A DNA stretch of 55,542 nt from Rhizobiales bacterium Ga0077525. GTDB taxonomy: Bacteria > Pseudomonadota > Alphaproteobacteria > Rhizobiales > Xanthobacteraceae. Made by a program: the position numbers and the translations under genes. Location of the stretch: the NCBI GenBank assembly GCA_001464835.1, contig LNDS01000026.1, positions 1 through 55,542 on the forward strand. The letters run 5' to 3'. This document shows, one piece after another, positions 43,407-51,928 of the stretch. The notes beneath the pieces are model-generated. The model did not search any database and had not been told where the DNA came from. It worked only from the letters and a program-made list of their open reading frames with translations. The stretch's first letter is position 1. The number at the start of each line of letters is the position of its first letter.

Positions 43407-44176
43407 AAGTCGTCATCCTCGCCGGCGGCCTCGGCACCCGCATTTCCGAGGAGAGCTACCTCAAGCCGAAGCCGATGATCGAGATCGGCGGCAAGCCGAT
43501 CCTCTGGCACATCCTCAAGATCTATTCGTCGCACGGCGCCAACGACTTCGTCATCTGCTGCGGCTACAAGGGCTATGTCATCAAGGAGTATTTCGCCAAC
43601 TACTTCATGCACAATTCCGACATCACCTTCGACATGACGGATAACAGCATGATCGTGCATCAGCGCAAGTCCGAGCCGTGGCGCGTCACTTTGGTCGATA
43701 CCGGCGAGAACACGCAGACCGGCGGCCGGCTCAAGCGCGTCGCCGAACACATCAAGGACGAGGAATCGTTCTGCTTCACCTATGGCGACGGCGTCTGCAA
43801 TCTCAACATTCGCAACTCCGTCGAATTTCACCGCAGCCACGGCCGGCTCGCGACCGTGACCGCCGTGCTGCCGCCCGGCCGCTACGGCGCGCTGGAGCGC
43901 AACGGCAACGAGGTGACGCGCTTCACCGAAAAGCCGCGCGGCGACGGCGGCATGATCAATGGCGGCTATTTCATCCTGTCGCCGCGCGTGCTCGACCTGA
44001 TCGATGGCGACGACACCGCCTGGGAAGTCGCGCCGCTGACCCGGCTCGCCGCCATGAACCAGATGATGGCGTTCGAGCATCGCGGTTTCTGGCAACCGAT
44101 GGACACGTTGCGCGACAAGGTGTTGCTGGAAGAACTCTGGACCAGCGGCAAGGCGCCATGGAAAACCTGGGCGTGA
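43403..44176 (+). CDS. rfbF: Glucose-1-phosphate cytidylyltransferase
   Basis: A 257 aa nucleotidyltransferase that makes CDP-glucose, the entry to CDP-6-deoxyhexoses. It has VVILAGGLGTRISEESYLKP with KPMIEIGGKPILWHI, and the RfbF-specific CFTYGDGVCNLNIRNSVEFH and GGYFILSPRVLDLIDGDDT. ATGA overlap with the GT2 gene and an 19-nt overlap with rfbG. Length is standard. Confidence 0.95.
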   Translation: MKVVILAGGLGTRISEESYLKPKPMIEIGGKPILWHILKIYSSHGANDFVICCGYKGYVIKEYFANYFMHNSDITFDMTDNSMIVHQRKSEPWRVTLVDTGENTQTGGRLKRVAEHIKDEESFCFTYGDGVCNLNIRNSVEFHRSHGRLATVTAVLPPGRYGALERNGNEVTRFTEKPRGDGGMINGGYFILSPRVLDLIDGDDTAWEVAPLTRLAAMNQMMAFEHRGFWQPMDTLRDKVLLEELWTSGKAPWKTWA

Positions 44177-45276
44177 GCAACCTTCCCGATGCCGCTTTCT
44201 GGCACGGCAAGCGCGTGCTCATGACCGGGCACAGCGGCTTCAAGGGATCGTGGTTGACGTTGTGGTTACACCGCCTCGGCGCCGACGTCACCGGTCTAAG
44301 CCTGCCACCGGTGACGACGCCCAACCTCTTCAGCGAAGCCGGCATCGGCGCGCTGTGCGCCAGCCATTTCTGCGATATCCGCAATGCGCCGGCGCTGGCC
44401 GCCGCGGTGAAAGCGGCGAGGCCTGAGATCGTCTTTCATCTGGCGGCGCAGCCTTTGGTGCGCGAAAGCTACAAGGACCCGCTGGCGACGTTCGCCACCA
44501 ATGCGATGGGCACGGTTCATCTGCTGGAGGCGCTGCGCGGCACCGATAGCGTGCGCGTCGCCGTCATGGTGACGACCGACAAGGTGTATCGCAACGAGGA
44601 AACAACGCGGCCCTACCGCGAGGACGATGCGCTCGGCGGCCACGATCCGTACAGCGCCAGCAAGGCGGCGAGCGAAATCGCCATCGCCAGCTATCGCGAC
44701 AGTTTTCTCAAAGCGCGCGGCGTCGCGGTCGCCAGTGCGCGCTCCGGCAATGTCATCGGCGGCGGCGACTGGTCGGACGACCGGTTGATCCCCGACGCGG
44801 TGCGCGCCTGGGACGCCGGCGAGACGCTGTCGATCCGCCGTCCCGATGCGGTGCGGCCTTGGCAGCATGTGCTCGATCCGCTTGCCGGCTACATGCGGCT
44901 CGCCGCCGCGCTGTGGGACAATCCGGCGCTGGCCGGCGCCTATAATTTCGGCCCGGCGACAGGCGACGCCATCACCGTGCGCGCGGTGATCGACATGGCG
45001 CGCGCCGCCTATGGCGCTGGCGAGGTCGCGTATGGCGATGGCCGCGACGGGCCGCATGAAGCCGGCTTGCTGACATTGGACAATGACAAAGCGCGCCGCG
45101 CGCTCGGCATCACGCCGGTGCAGACCTTGGCGGAAGCGGTGGCGCGGACGCTCGACTGGTATCGCGCCCGCAAAGACGGTGGCGATGCGGCTGCCTTGTG
45201 CCACGCCGACATTTCCTATGTCGCGGCACGCTGGCCTCAAGCCGCGCACGAAAGCCAGCGACGCCATGCGGTTTGA
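44158..45276 (+). CDS. rfbG: CDP-glucose 4,6-dehydratase
   Basis: A 372 aa extended SDR that converts CDP-glucose to CDP-4-keto-6-deoxyglucose. NAD site MTGHSGFKGSWLTLWLHRLG, then VMVTTDKVYRNEETTRPYRE and the catalytic DPYSASKAASE (Y-x3-K), with GNVIGGGDWSDDRLIPD. ATG 44158 overlaps rfbF by 19 nt. Follows rfbF as in known CDP-sugar operons. Confidence 0.95.
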   Translation: MENLGVSNLPDAAFWHGKRVLMTGHSGFKGSWLTLWLHRLGADVTGLSLPPVTTPNLFSEAGIGALCASHFCDIRNAPALAAAVKAARPEIVFHLAAQPLVRESYKDPLATFATNAMGTVHLLEALRGTDSVRVAVMVTTDKVYRNEETTRPYREDDALGGHDPYSASKAASEIAIASYRDSFLKARGVAVASARSGNVIGGGDWSDDRLIPDAVRAWDAGETLSIRRPDAVRPWQHVLDPLAGYMRLAAALWDNPALAGAYNFGPATGDAITVRAVIDMARAAYGAGEVAYGDGRDGPHEAGLLTLDNDKARRALGITPVQTLAEAVARTLDWYRARKDGGDAAALCHADISYVAARWPQAAHESQRRHAV

Positions 45277-45817
45277 GCCGACCCCTCTGGCGGGCGCGAC
45301 CCTGATCCATCCCGATCCACGCACGGACCAGCGCGGCACTTTTGCCCGCGCCTTCTGCGCCCGCGAATTCGCCGCCGCCGGCCTGGAGACGAATTATGTG
45401 CAGACCAGTATCGGCAGCAATGCGTTGGCCGGCACCGTGCGCGGCATGCATTTCCAGCGCCCGCCACACGCGGAAGCAAAGCTGGTGCGCTGCATCAAGG
45501 GCGCGATCCACGACGTCGTTGTCGACATGCGCGAGACGTCGCCGACCTATCTGCGCTGGTTCGGCGTTGACCTTACGGAAAGCAACGGCCTCACCATGTA
45601 TGTGCCGCAGGGCTTCGCGCATGGCTATCAGGCGCTGAGCGACGGCGCGACCGTGTTCTATATGACGAGCGCGTTCTATGCGCCGGAGGCCGAAGGCGGC
45701 CTGCGCCACGACGATCCGCGGCTGGCGATCGCATGGCCGCTGCCGGTCGCGGCGCTGTCGCCGCGCGATGCACAGCATCCGCTGCTCGGCGAAAGGGCCG
45801 CGGGAGAGACGCCGTGA
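45266..45817 (+). CDS. rfbC: dTDP-4-dehydrorhamnose 3,5-epimerase family protein
   Basis: A 183 aa cupin-fold epimerase. It contains VQTSIGSNALAGTVRGMHFQ with the catalytic histidine, KLVRCIKGAIHDVVVDMRET and MYVPQGFAHGYQALSDGATV. Acting on a CDP-4-keto sugar after RfbG is likely, although the family is named for the dTDP pathway. It overlaps rfbG by 11 nt and the methyltransferase by 4 nt (GTGA). Confidence 0.9.
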   Translation: MRFEPTPLAGATLIHPDPRTDQRGTFARAFCAREFAAAGLETNYVQTSIGSNALAGTVRGMHFQRPPHAEAKLVRCIKGAIHDVVVDMRETSPTYLRWFGVDLTESNGLTMYVPQGFAHGYQALSDGATVFYMTSAFYAPEAEGGLRHDDPRLAIAWPLPVAALSPRDAQHPLLGERAAGETP

Positions 45818-47037
45818 ACTGCCGCCACTGCGACGCCGCGCTGCGGCACACCTTTCTCGATCTCGGCTTTGCGCCGCCGTCCAATGCCTATCTCGACGCC
45901 GCCAGCCTGACGCAGCCGGAAAAATATTATCCGCTCAAGGTCATGGTCTGCGGCCAGTGCTGGCTGGTGCAGACCGAGGACTATGCCGCCGCCGACGAAC
46001 TGTTCAGCGCCGACTACGCTTACTTCTCCTCAACGTCGGCTGGGTGGGTCGCGCATGCGGCGCGCTATGCGGAGACGGTCATCGGCGACTTCGCGCTCGA
46101 CAAAGGCAGCATGGTCATCGAGGTGGCGTCGAACGATGGCTATCTGCTGAAGAATTTCGTCGCCGCCGGAATTCCCTGCCTCGGCATCGAACCGACGGCG
46201 GGCACGGCGGCGGCGGCGGAACGGCTCGGCATTCCGGTGCTGCGCGAATTTTTCGGCGAGGCGCTCGGCAAGCGGCTTGCCGCGAACGGCCAGCAAGCCG
46301 ACCTCATCGCCGGCAACAATGTCTATGCCCATGTCCCCGACATCAACGACTTCACGCGCGGGCTGAAGGCAGCGCTGAAGCCGGACGGCATCGTCACACT
46401 GGAATTCCCGCATGTCATGCGGCTGATCGAACACACGCAGTTCGACACGATCTACCACGAGCATTTTTCATATCTGTCGCTGCATACGGTCGAGCGCATA
46501 TTCAAATCGGCGGACTTGAAAATATGGCACGTCGAGGAATTGCCGACGCATGGCGGCAGCTTGCGCGTCTACGGCTGTCACGCCGGTCACGGCCGCGCGC
46601 CCTCGCCCACTGTCGCGGCGGTGCTGGCGGAAGAAACAAGCCGCGGCTTGCAAAGCCTCGCCGGCTATAGCGACTTTCAAGCGCGCGCCGACCGCCTGAA
46701 GGACGATCTGTTGACGTTCCTGCTCAAACAGAAGCGCGCCGGCAAGTCGGTCGCCGCCTTTGGCGCCGCCGCCAAGGGCAACACGCTGCTCAATTACGCC
46801 GGCGTTAAGCCGGACCTGCTGCCCTTCGTCTGCGACGCAGCGCTCGCCAAACAAGGCAGGTTCATGCCCGGCAGCCACATCCCGATCCTGCCGCCGGCGG
46901 CCTTGATGGAGCGGCGGCCGGAATATCTTTTGATCCTGCCGTGGAACATCGCCGCCGAAGTAACGCAGGAAAACGCCGCGCTGGCGGCGCTCGGCACCCG
47001 TTTCGTCACCGCAGTACCGTCGCTGACGGTGCGCTGA
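45814..47037 (+). CDS. NDP-sugar C-methyltransferase (TylC3-like)
   Basis: A 407 aa protein of the sugar C-methyltransferase group. The N-terminal zinc site is CRHCDAAL with VCGQCWLVQ, the SAM domain has VIEVASNDGYLLKNFVAAGI and NNVYAHVPDINDF, and the C-terminal Rossmann domain has VAAFGAAAKGNTLLNYAGVK. These enzymes usually add a methyl to C-3 of a 4-keto-6-deoxyhexose. Together with RfbF, RfbG and the epimerase this predicts a CDP-3-C-methyl-6-deoxyhexose. Start is GTG 45814. The position of methylation is inferred. Confidence 0.88.
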   Translation: MNCRHCDAALRHTFLDLGFAPPSNAYLDAASLTQPEKYYPLKVMVCGQCWLVQTEDYAAADELFSADYAYFSSTSAGWVAHAARYAETVIGDFALDKGSMVIEVASNDGYLLKNFVAAGIPCLGIEPTAGTAAAAERLGIPVLREFFGEALGKRLAANGQQADLIAGNNVYAHVPDINDFTRGLKAALKPDGIVTLEFPHVMRLIEHTQFDTIYHEHFSYLSLHTVERIFKSADLKIWHVEELPTHGGSLRVYGCHAGHGRAPSPTVAAVLAEETSRGLQSLAGYSDFQARADRLKDDLLTFLLKQKRAGKSVAAFGAAAKGNTLLNYAGVKPDLLPFVCDAALAKQGRFMPGSHIPILPPAALMERRPEYLLILPWNIAAEVTQENAALAALGTRFVTAVPSLTVR

Positions 47038-47115
47038 GAATCATGGTTAACCTGTGTTAACGATTCTTCCCTAGCATGGCCGTCTGGCGCGCCGCGCCTT
47101 TGCAGGTAAGACCTT

Positions 47116-48192
47116 ATGAAAGCTCAGCTAAAGCCGCGAATCAACATGGAAGGCCGGACCGCGCTCGAGACGGTGATCCCGCTGTCGACACCGTTCGTGG
47201 TGTTCGCCGATCCGGCCTCATCCTGCAATTTCAAATGCAGCTTCTGCCCGACCGGGCACCGCGACTTGATCGCCGAGACCGGGCGCTTCAACGGCGTGAT
47301 GAAGTACGAGGTGTTCCAGAAGATTGTCGACGATCTCGGCGCCTTCGACAAGCCGATCAAGGTGCTGCGCATGTACAAGGACGGCGAGCCGTTCCTCAAC
47401 AAGCGCCTCGCCGACATGATCGCCTATGCCAAAGCGGCGAAGCACATCGAATATATCGACACCACGACCAACGGCACGTTTCTGTCGCCGGAGCGCGTTG
47501 CGCCCGTGCTGGAAGCCGGCCTCGACAAGATCAACATTTCGGTCGACGGCATGACCGAGGAAACCTACGCGCAATTTACCGGCGTCAAGTTCGACTTCAA
47601 GAAGTTCGTCGGCAACGTGAAGTGGCTCTATGACAACAAGGGTTCCTGCGAGGTCGTGGTCAAGATTCCGGGCGAGCTGATCACCGCCGACCAGCGCCAG
47701 GAATTCTTCGACACATTCGGCGATCATTGCGACCGCATCTTCGTGGAGAATTTCGCGCCGTGCTGGCCGAATTTCGACATCGAGGAGCACACCGGCGTCA
47801 AGATCAGCAAGGGCATCTATCAGCAGGACGTCGGCGACACCGACACTTGCCCCTACATCTTCTACGGCTATTCGGTGAATGCCGACGGGCTGGTGTCGTC
47901 GTGCTTTCTCGACTGGGGCCGCAAGCTCATCATCGGCGACGTGCGCACGCAGTCGATGAAGGAGATCTGGAATTCCGACAAGATGAACGCGCTGCGCCTG
48001 CAGCATCTCGAAGGCCGGCGGCGGCAGAACGGCGTCTGCGGTAATTGCGGCCAGTTGAGCCATTGTTTGCCGGACAGCATCGACGCGCACCGCCCGGCTC
48101 TGCTGAAGAAGTTCATCGATGTCGTTAAACCCGACGTGAATGCGGTCGCGCCCGGCGGCTTGCGCGAGGTCACCGCCGTGGCGGCGGAATGA
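47116..48192 (+). CDS. Radical SAM/SPASM-type protein
   Basis: A 358 aa radical SAM enzyme. The cluster motif CNFKCSFC appears at ASSCNFKCSFCPTGHRDL. A C-terminal SPASM/twitch region carries further cysteines (DTCPYIFYG, SSCFLDWG, GVCGNCGQLSHCLPD). It probably acts on a sugar, peptide or lipid of this cluster. It differs from the two B12-type copies and has no cobalamin domain. Preceded by a 78-nt gap with two GTTAAC boxes and coupled by ATGA to the GT4 gene. Confidence 0.87.
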   Translation: MKAQLKPRINMEGRTALETVIPLSTPFVVFADPASSCNFKCSFCPTGHRDLIAETGRFNGVMKYEVFQKIVDDLGAFDKPIKVLRMYKDGEPFLNKRLADMIAYAKAAKHIEYIDTTTNGTFLSPERVAPVLEAGLDKINISVDGMTEETYAQFTGVKFDFKKFVGNVKWLYDNKGSCEVVVKIPGELITADQRQEFFDTFGDHCDRIFVENFAPCWPNFDIEEHTGVKISKGIYQQDVGDTDTCPYIFYGYSVNADGLVSSCFLDWGRKLIIGDVRTQSMKEIWNSDKMNALRLQHLEGRRRQNGVCGNCGQLSHCLPDSIDAHRPALLKKFIDVVKPDVNAVAPGGLREVTAVAAE

Positions 48193-49385
48193 AGATTCTG
48201 CATGTGACGCCGCACCTCGGCGGAGGTGTCGGCAAGGCGCATGCAGCGATCAGCGCCGTTCTGCCGAAAACAATCGAGCGAACCTATCTGCTGCTCGAGC
48301 CGCCGCGCGACCGCGGTCATGCCGATGCGATTGCCGCGATCGGCGCGCGTGTCATCGTTGGCGGCATCGAGCAAGCCGCGCAATTGGCGCGCGGCGCCGA
48401 CATCGTGCAATTCGAGTTCTGGAATCATCCGCGATTATACGAGTGCCTGTCACGCTGTGATTTTCCGGAAATGCGCAGCGTGCTGTGGTCGCATGTGTCG
48501 GGGCTGTTTCGGCCGTTCATCGCGCCAGCATTGATGCAAGCGGCGGGGCGGTTTGTGTTCACTACAACGGCGTCGATGAAAGCGCCGGGTGTTGCGCTGT
48601 CGGAGAAGATTGCCGTCATCAATAGCGGTTTCGGCTTTGCCAATGCGCCACCGCGCAAGCGCAACGAAAAGCCGCGTATCGCCTATCTCGGCACCGTCGA
48701 TTTCGTCAAAATGCATCCGGGATTCTTCGACGCCATCGATGCCATGCCGGACGACACGATCAGCGTGTCGGTCTGGGGCGCCGCCGATGTGGACGTCGTC
48801 CAGTACGCACGGGACATGCGCCGTCCCGGCCGCATCGACTTTCGCGGCCAGACCGCCGATCCCGCGGCGGCGCTCGCCGAGGCCGACATTTTCTTCTATC
48901 CGCTTCAGCACGATCACTACGGCACGGCGGAGAATGCCTTGATCGAGGCGATGTCGCTCGGCCTTGTGCCGGTGGTCATGAACAATCCGGCGGAGCTGGC
49001 GATCATAAAAGACGGCGTCACTGGGCTGGTGGCGCATTCGGTCGAGGAATGTACCGCGCATATGCAAATGCTGCTGGCCGCGCCGGCGCGGCGCGCGGCA
49101 ATGGCGCAGGCGGCGATGCAGGAGGTCGCCGCGACGCGGACGCCGGACATATCCGCAAAGCAGTTCGTTGATCTCTGGCAAGCGCTACGCCTGGAGCCGG
49201 CGCGTTTTTGCGATTTCCGCGCCGCCATCGGCGACACGCCGGCCGACTGGTTTCTCGCCACGCAAGGCCCGGCATGGACATTCGCCGACGAGCGGGGGCC
49301 GGCGTCGTCGAAAGGCACATGGGCGCATTTCGACAGCGTGTTTGCCGGCGACGCCTCGCTGGCAAGCCTGCGCGCAAAAATCTAG
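48189..49385 (+). CDS. Family 4 glycosyltransferase
   Basis: A 398 aa GT-B transferase starting MKILHVTPHLGGGVGKAHAA, the glycine loop of the acceptor domain. The donor domain has YLGTVDFVKMHPGFFDAI and the E-x-x-x-E type block GTAENALIEAMSLGLVPVVM. Coupled to the radical SAM/SPASM gene. It shares a 4-nt stop with the GntR regulator on the other strand. Last gene of the glycan cluster. Confidence 0.88.
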   Translation: MKILHVTPHLGGGVGKAHAAISAVLPKTIERTYLLLEPPRDRGHADAIAAIGARVIVGGIEQAAQLARGADIVQFEFWNHPRLYECLSRCDFPEMRSVLWSHVSGLFRPFIAPALMQAAGRFVFTTTASMKAPGVALSEKIAVINSGFGFANAPPRKRNEKPRIAYLGTVDFVKMHPGFFDAIDAMPDDTISVSVWGAADVDVVQYARDMRRPGRIDFRGQTADPAAALAEADIFFYPLQHDHYGTAENALIEAMSLGLVPVVMNNPAELAIIKDGVTGLVAHSVEECTAHMQMLLAAPARRAAMAQAAMQEVAATRTPDISAKQFVDLWQALRLEPARFCDFRAAIGDTPADWFLATQGPAWTFADERGPASSKGTWAHFDSVFAGDASLASLRAKI

Positions 49386-50113
49386 GCCGCCGCCGTCGCC
49401 TTTTCAGTCACCGCGAAAGCATCCGGATTGTCGGCGGCGAAATCGGTCAGTTCTTCCATCACCATATTGAGATGATGCTCCATGGCGCGCCCGGCCGCTT
49501 CACCGTCGCGCGCCGCCAGCGCCTCGACGATTCCCCGATGTTCGGCAAAGGTCGAGGCCTGCCGTTGCGGCGTGCACATGAACAGCCGCAACCGGTCCAG
49601 TTTGGCGCGGGCCGCGAACACCGCGGTCTTGACCCGCTCGAAGCCGAGCGTGTCCAGCAATAGATCGTGCAGCGCAATATCGCATTCATGAAAGCCGATG
49701 CGATCGTCGCGGGCCATCGCCGCAGCTTGGGCCTCCATGTTGCGCTCGAGTTCCGCTAGCAGCGCCGCATTGACGTGCGGCGCGATACGGCGCAACGCGT
49801 CGCTTTCCAGCGCGCGGCGGATGAACATGGCCTCGCCGCAATCGGCCAGATCGATCCTGGTCACCCGCGTGCCGTGCTGCGGCAGCACTTCGACAAAACC
49901 CTCGTCGGCCAAGCGCCCGAGCGCCTCGGACACCGGAAACCGCGAAGTACCCAGTTGTTCGCACAAGGCCTTCTTGTCGAGGAATGTGCCGGGCGCGAGA
50001 TCGAGCCGGACGATGGCCTCGCGGATGACGTCCTGAATGTTCTGGACCGCCCCGCCGCGCTTGCCGCGCTGGAGGGGAGATAAAAAAGCGTAAGGGCTAT
50101 TGTGCATCTTCAT
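49382..50113 (-). CDS. GntR-family regulator with FCD domain
   Basis: About 243 aa from ATG 50113 (GTG 50119 and ATG 50107 are alternatives). Winged-helix domain AVQNIQDVIREAIVRLDLAP and KKALCEQLGTSRFPVSEALG. FCD effector domain follows, with metal-type histidines in FHECDIALHDLLLD and EHRGIVEAL, EHHLNMV. FCD regulators sense organic acids. Divergent from the TRAP transporter with a palindrome in between, so it is probably its repressor. Confidence 0.9.
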   Translation of the reverse strand: MKMHNSPYAFLSPLQRGKRGGAVQNIQDVIREAIVRLDLAPGTFLDKKALCEQLGTSRFPVSEALGRLADEGFVEVLPQHGTRVTRIDLADCGEAMFIRRALESDALRRIAPHVNAALLAELERNMEAQAAAMARDDRIGFHECDIALHDLLLDTLGFERVKTAVFAARAKLDRLRLFMCTPQRQASTFAEHRGIVEALAARDGEAAGRAMEHHLNMVMEELTDFAADNPDAFAVTEKATAAA

Positions 50114-50121
50114 ATTCACGG

Positions 50122-50131
50122 TAACATGTTA
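50122..50131. promoter_or_regulatory. Palindromic operator between gntR and dctP
   Basis: TAACATGTTA is a perfect 10-bp palindrome and is followed by TTAGCTAA (50129-50136), another palindrome. Both lie 9-23 nt upstream of the regulator start and about 95 nt upstream of dctP. Position suits an autoregulatory GntR/FCD site. Binding is inferred. Confidence 0.55.
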
Positions 50132-50226
50132 GCTAACCAAAGGCTCCCACTCAAGAGGAGCCAGCCGATAGGGCTCACAAGAAGCCAGATACGGCAAATC
50201 AAAACAGACATGGGGAGGAAGTCGCT

Positions 50227-51216
50227 ATGCAGAACTTTTCTCGCAGGACTACGCTGGGCTGTGCCGTTGCCGCCGCTGTGATCGCGGTGGCGGGGCCGGC
50301 CAGCGCGCAGACCAAGCTCAAATGGGCGCATGTTTACGAAGTCTCCGAGCCGTATCACTCGCAAGCTTTGTGGGCGGCGGAAGAAATCAAGAAGCGCACC
50401 AGCGGCCGCTATGAAATCGGCGTGTTTCCTGCCTCGCAGCTCGGCAACGAAAACCAGATCAACGAAGGCCTCGGCCTCGGCACCGTCGACATCATCTACA
50501 CCGGTACGTCGTTCGCCGGCTCGATCCACAAGCCGCTGGCCATCTCCGGCGCGCCGTTCATGATGCGCGACTTCAACCACTGGAAGGCCTATCGCGACAG
50601 CAAGCTGTTCCGCGATATTTCCAAGGGTTACGAGGACAAGACCAAGCACAAGATCGTGGCGCTGACCTATTACGGCGAACGCATGGTCACCGCCAACAAG
50701 GCGATCACCAAGCCGGAAGACATGAAGGGGATGAAGCTGCGCGTGCCGCCGGCGCCGCTCTACCTGATGATGGCGAAATCGGTCGGCGCCAACGCCACGC
50801 CGATCGCCTTCGCCGAAGTCTATCTCGCGCTTCAGCAGGGCACCGTCGATGGCCAGGAAAATCCGCTGCCGACCATCATGGCCAAGAAATTCTACGAAGT
50901 GCAGTCGCACATCATGCTGACCGCGCACATCCCCGAGTCGCTGCTGTCGATCATCGGCGCATCGACCTGGGCCAAGCTGTCGGACGCCGACAAGAAGGTG
51001 TTCGAGGAAGTCGTGACCCAGGCCGCGGCCAAGGCATCGGACGAAATCCGCGCCTCGGAGCAGAAGGTGGTCGACGAGCTGAAGAAGCTCGGCAAGACGG
51101 TGGTCCAGGTCGACCGTGAAGCCTTCCGCAAGGCGGCCGTCGCGCTGCATAACGACGCCTCGGCCGGCGCCGGCTGGAGCAAGGCCGAATACGACGCTCT
51201 GCAAGAGCTGAAGTAG
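50227..51216 (+). CDS. dctP: TRAP transporter solute-binding protein DctP
   Basis: A 329 aa periplasmic receptor. The signal peptide has a twin-arginine-like SRRTTLG and ends PASAQ before TKLKWAH. The mature DctP fold includes YYGERMVTANKAITKPEDMK, where the GERM region precedes the MKLRVPPAPLYLMMAKSVGA arginine block that binds a carboxylate. VDGQENPLPTI is the family hallmark. Ligand is an organic acid, unidentified. Hairpin repeats separate it from dctQ. Confidence 0.92.
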   Translation: MQNFSRRTTLGCAVAAAVIAVAGPASAQTKLKWAHVYEVSEPYHSQALWAAEEIKKRTSGRYEIGVFPASQLGNENQINEGLGLGTVDIIYTGTSFAGSIHKPLAISGAPFMMRDFNHWKAYRDSKLFRDISKGYEDKTKHKIVALTYYGERMVTANKAITKPEDMKGMKLRVPPAPLYLMMAKSVGANATPIAFAEVYLALQQGTVDGQENPLPTIMAKKFYEVQSHIMLTAHIPESLLSIIGASTWAKLSDADKKVFEEVVTQAAAKASDEIRASEQKVVDELKKLGKTVVQVDREAFRKAAVALHNDASAGAGWSKAEYDALQELK

Positions 51217-51254
51217 GCGTGAGGCGACGAAGGCCGATACCCCCAACTCCGTTC

Positions 51255-51317
51255 GTCCCCGCGAAAGCGGGGACCCCGCTTTTTGGCCAAGTTCTGGATT
51301 CCCGCTTCCGCGGGAAT
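51255..51317. repeat. Twin hairpin repeat between dctP and dctQ
   Basis: GTCCCCGC-GAAA-GCGGGGAC (51255-51274) and ATTCCCGC-TTCC-GCGGGAAT (51298-51317), both with perfect 8-bp arms. They lie 38 nt after the dctP stop and 36 nt before dctQ, with no U run. The first is identical in its arms to the element at 28405-28424. Confidence 0.8.
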
Positions 51318-51352
51318 GAACGGATTAGGGACGCATCGCTTTAGAGCAGCCC

Positions 51353-51919
51353 ATGACAAACGATTCCAAGCAGACGCCGCCGGAAGACAACGTCCACCTC
51401 ATCGTCGTCGAAGACGCCGAAGTGGTCATCGAGCATCACCCGGAAGACTGGCTGGCTTTCGTCGTCTTCTGGAGCCTGGCCTTCATCGTCTTCCTGCAAT
51501 TCTTCACGCGCTACATCATGAATGACAGCCTGGCCTGGACCGAGGAAATCGCGCGGTACGGACTGATGTGGGTGGTGTTCATCGGCGGCGCGATGGTGAC
51601 GCGGCGCAACACGCACATCGCCGTCGAACTGCTGTCGAACGTGATGAAGCCGGGACTGCCGCGCCAGGTGCTGCTGGCCGCGGTCGATTTCATCAAGCTC
51701 GCTTTCATCGCCTTTCTCGCCTTCATCTCGATCACCATTACCGACCGCATGAGTATTCAGCGCATGACTGTGTTCGACGTATCGATGAGCTATGTCTATG
51801 GCGGCGTCGCGCTCGGCTGCTTCCTGATGTTGTTCAGGCAGGCCGTCAATGTCTGGCGCAATGCCCGCGAAGGCTGGAAGAAGCCGCACGACGTCACGCA
51901 CCAGATCGCAGCGGATTAG
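51353..51919 (+). CDS. dctQ: TRAP transporter small permease DctQ
   Basis: A 188 aa inner-membrane protein with four hydrophobic helices, starting near WLAFVVFWSLAFIVFLQFFT. The DctQ motif region SLAWTEEIARYGLMWVVFIG and the conserved RRNTHIAVELL loop are present. It lies 9 nt ahead of dctM. Confidence 0.93.
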   Translation: MTNDSKQTPPEDNVHLIVVEDAEVVIEHHPEDWLAFVVFWSLAFIVFLQFFTRYIMNDSLAWTEEIARYGLMWVVFIGGAMVTRRNTHIAVELLSNVMKPGLPRQVLLAAVDFIKLAFIAFLAFISITITDRMSIQRMTVFDVSMSYVYGGVALGCFLMLFRQAVNVWRNAREGWKKPHDVTHQIAAD

Positions 51920-51928
51920 GAATTCCCG

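Noticed and set aside
47045..47060. Second CtrA box upstream of the SPASM radical SAM gene
   Set aside because: TTAA-CCTGTG-TTAA has 6-nt spacing instead of 7, so it does not fit the consensus.
42306..49385. Standard O-antigen or capsule locus
   Set aside because: No flippase, polymerase, ABC exporter, ligase or priming transferase is present in the window.
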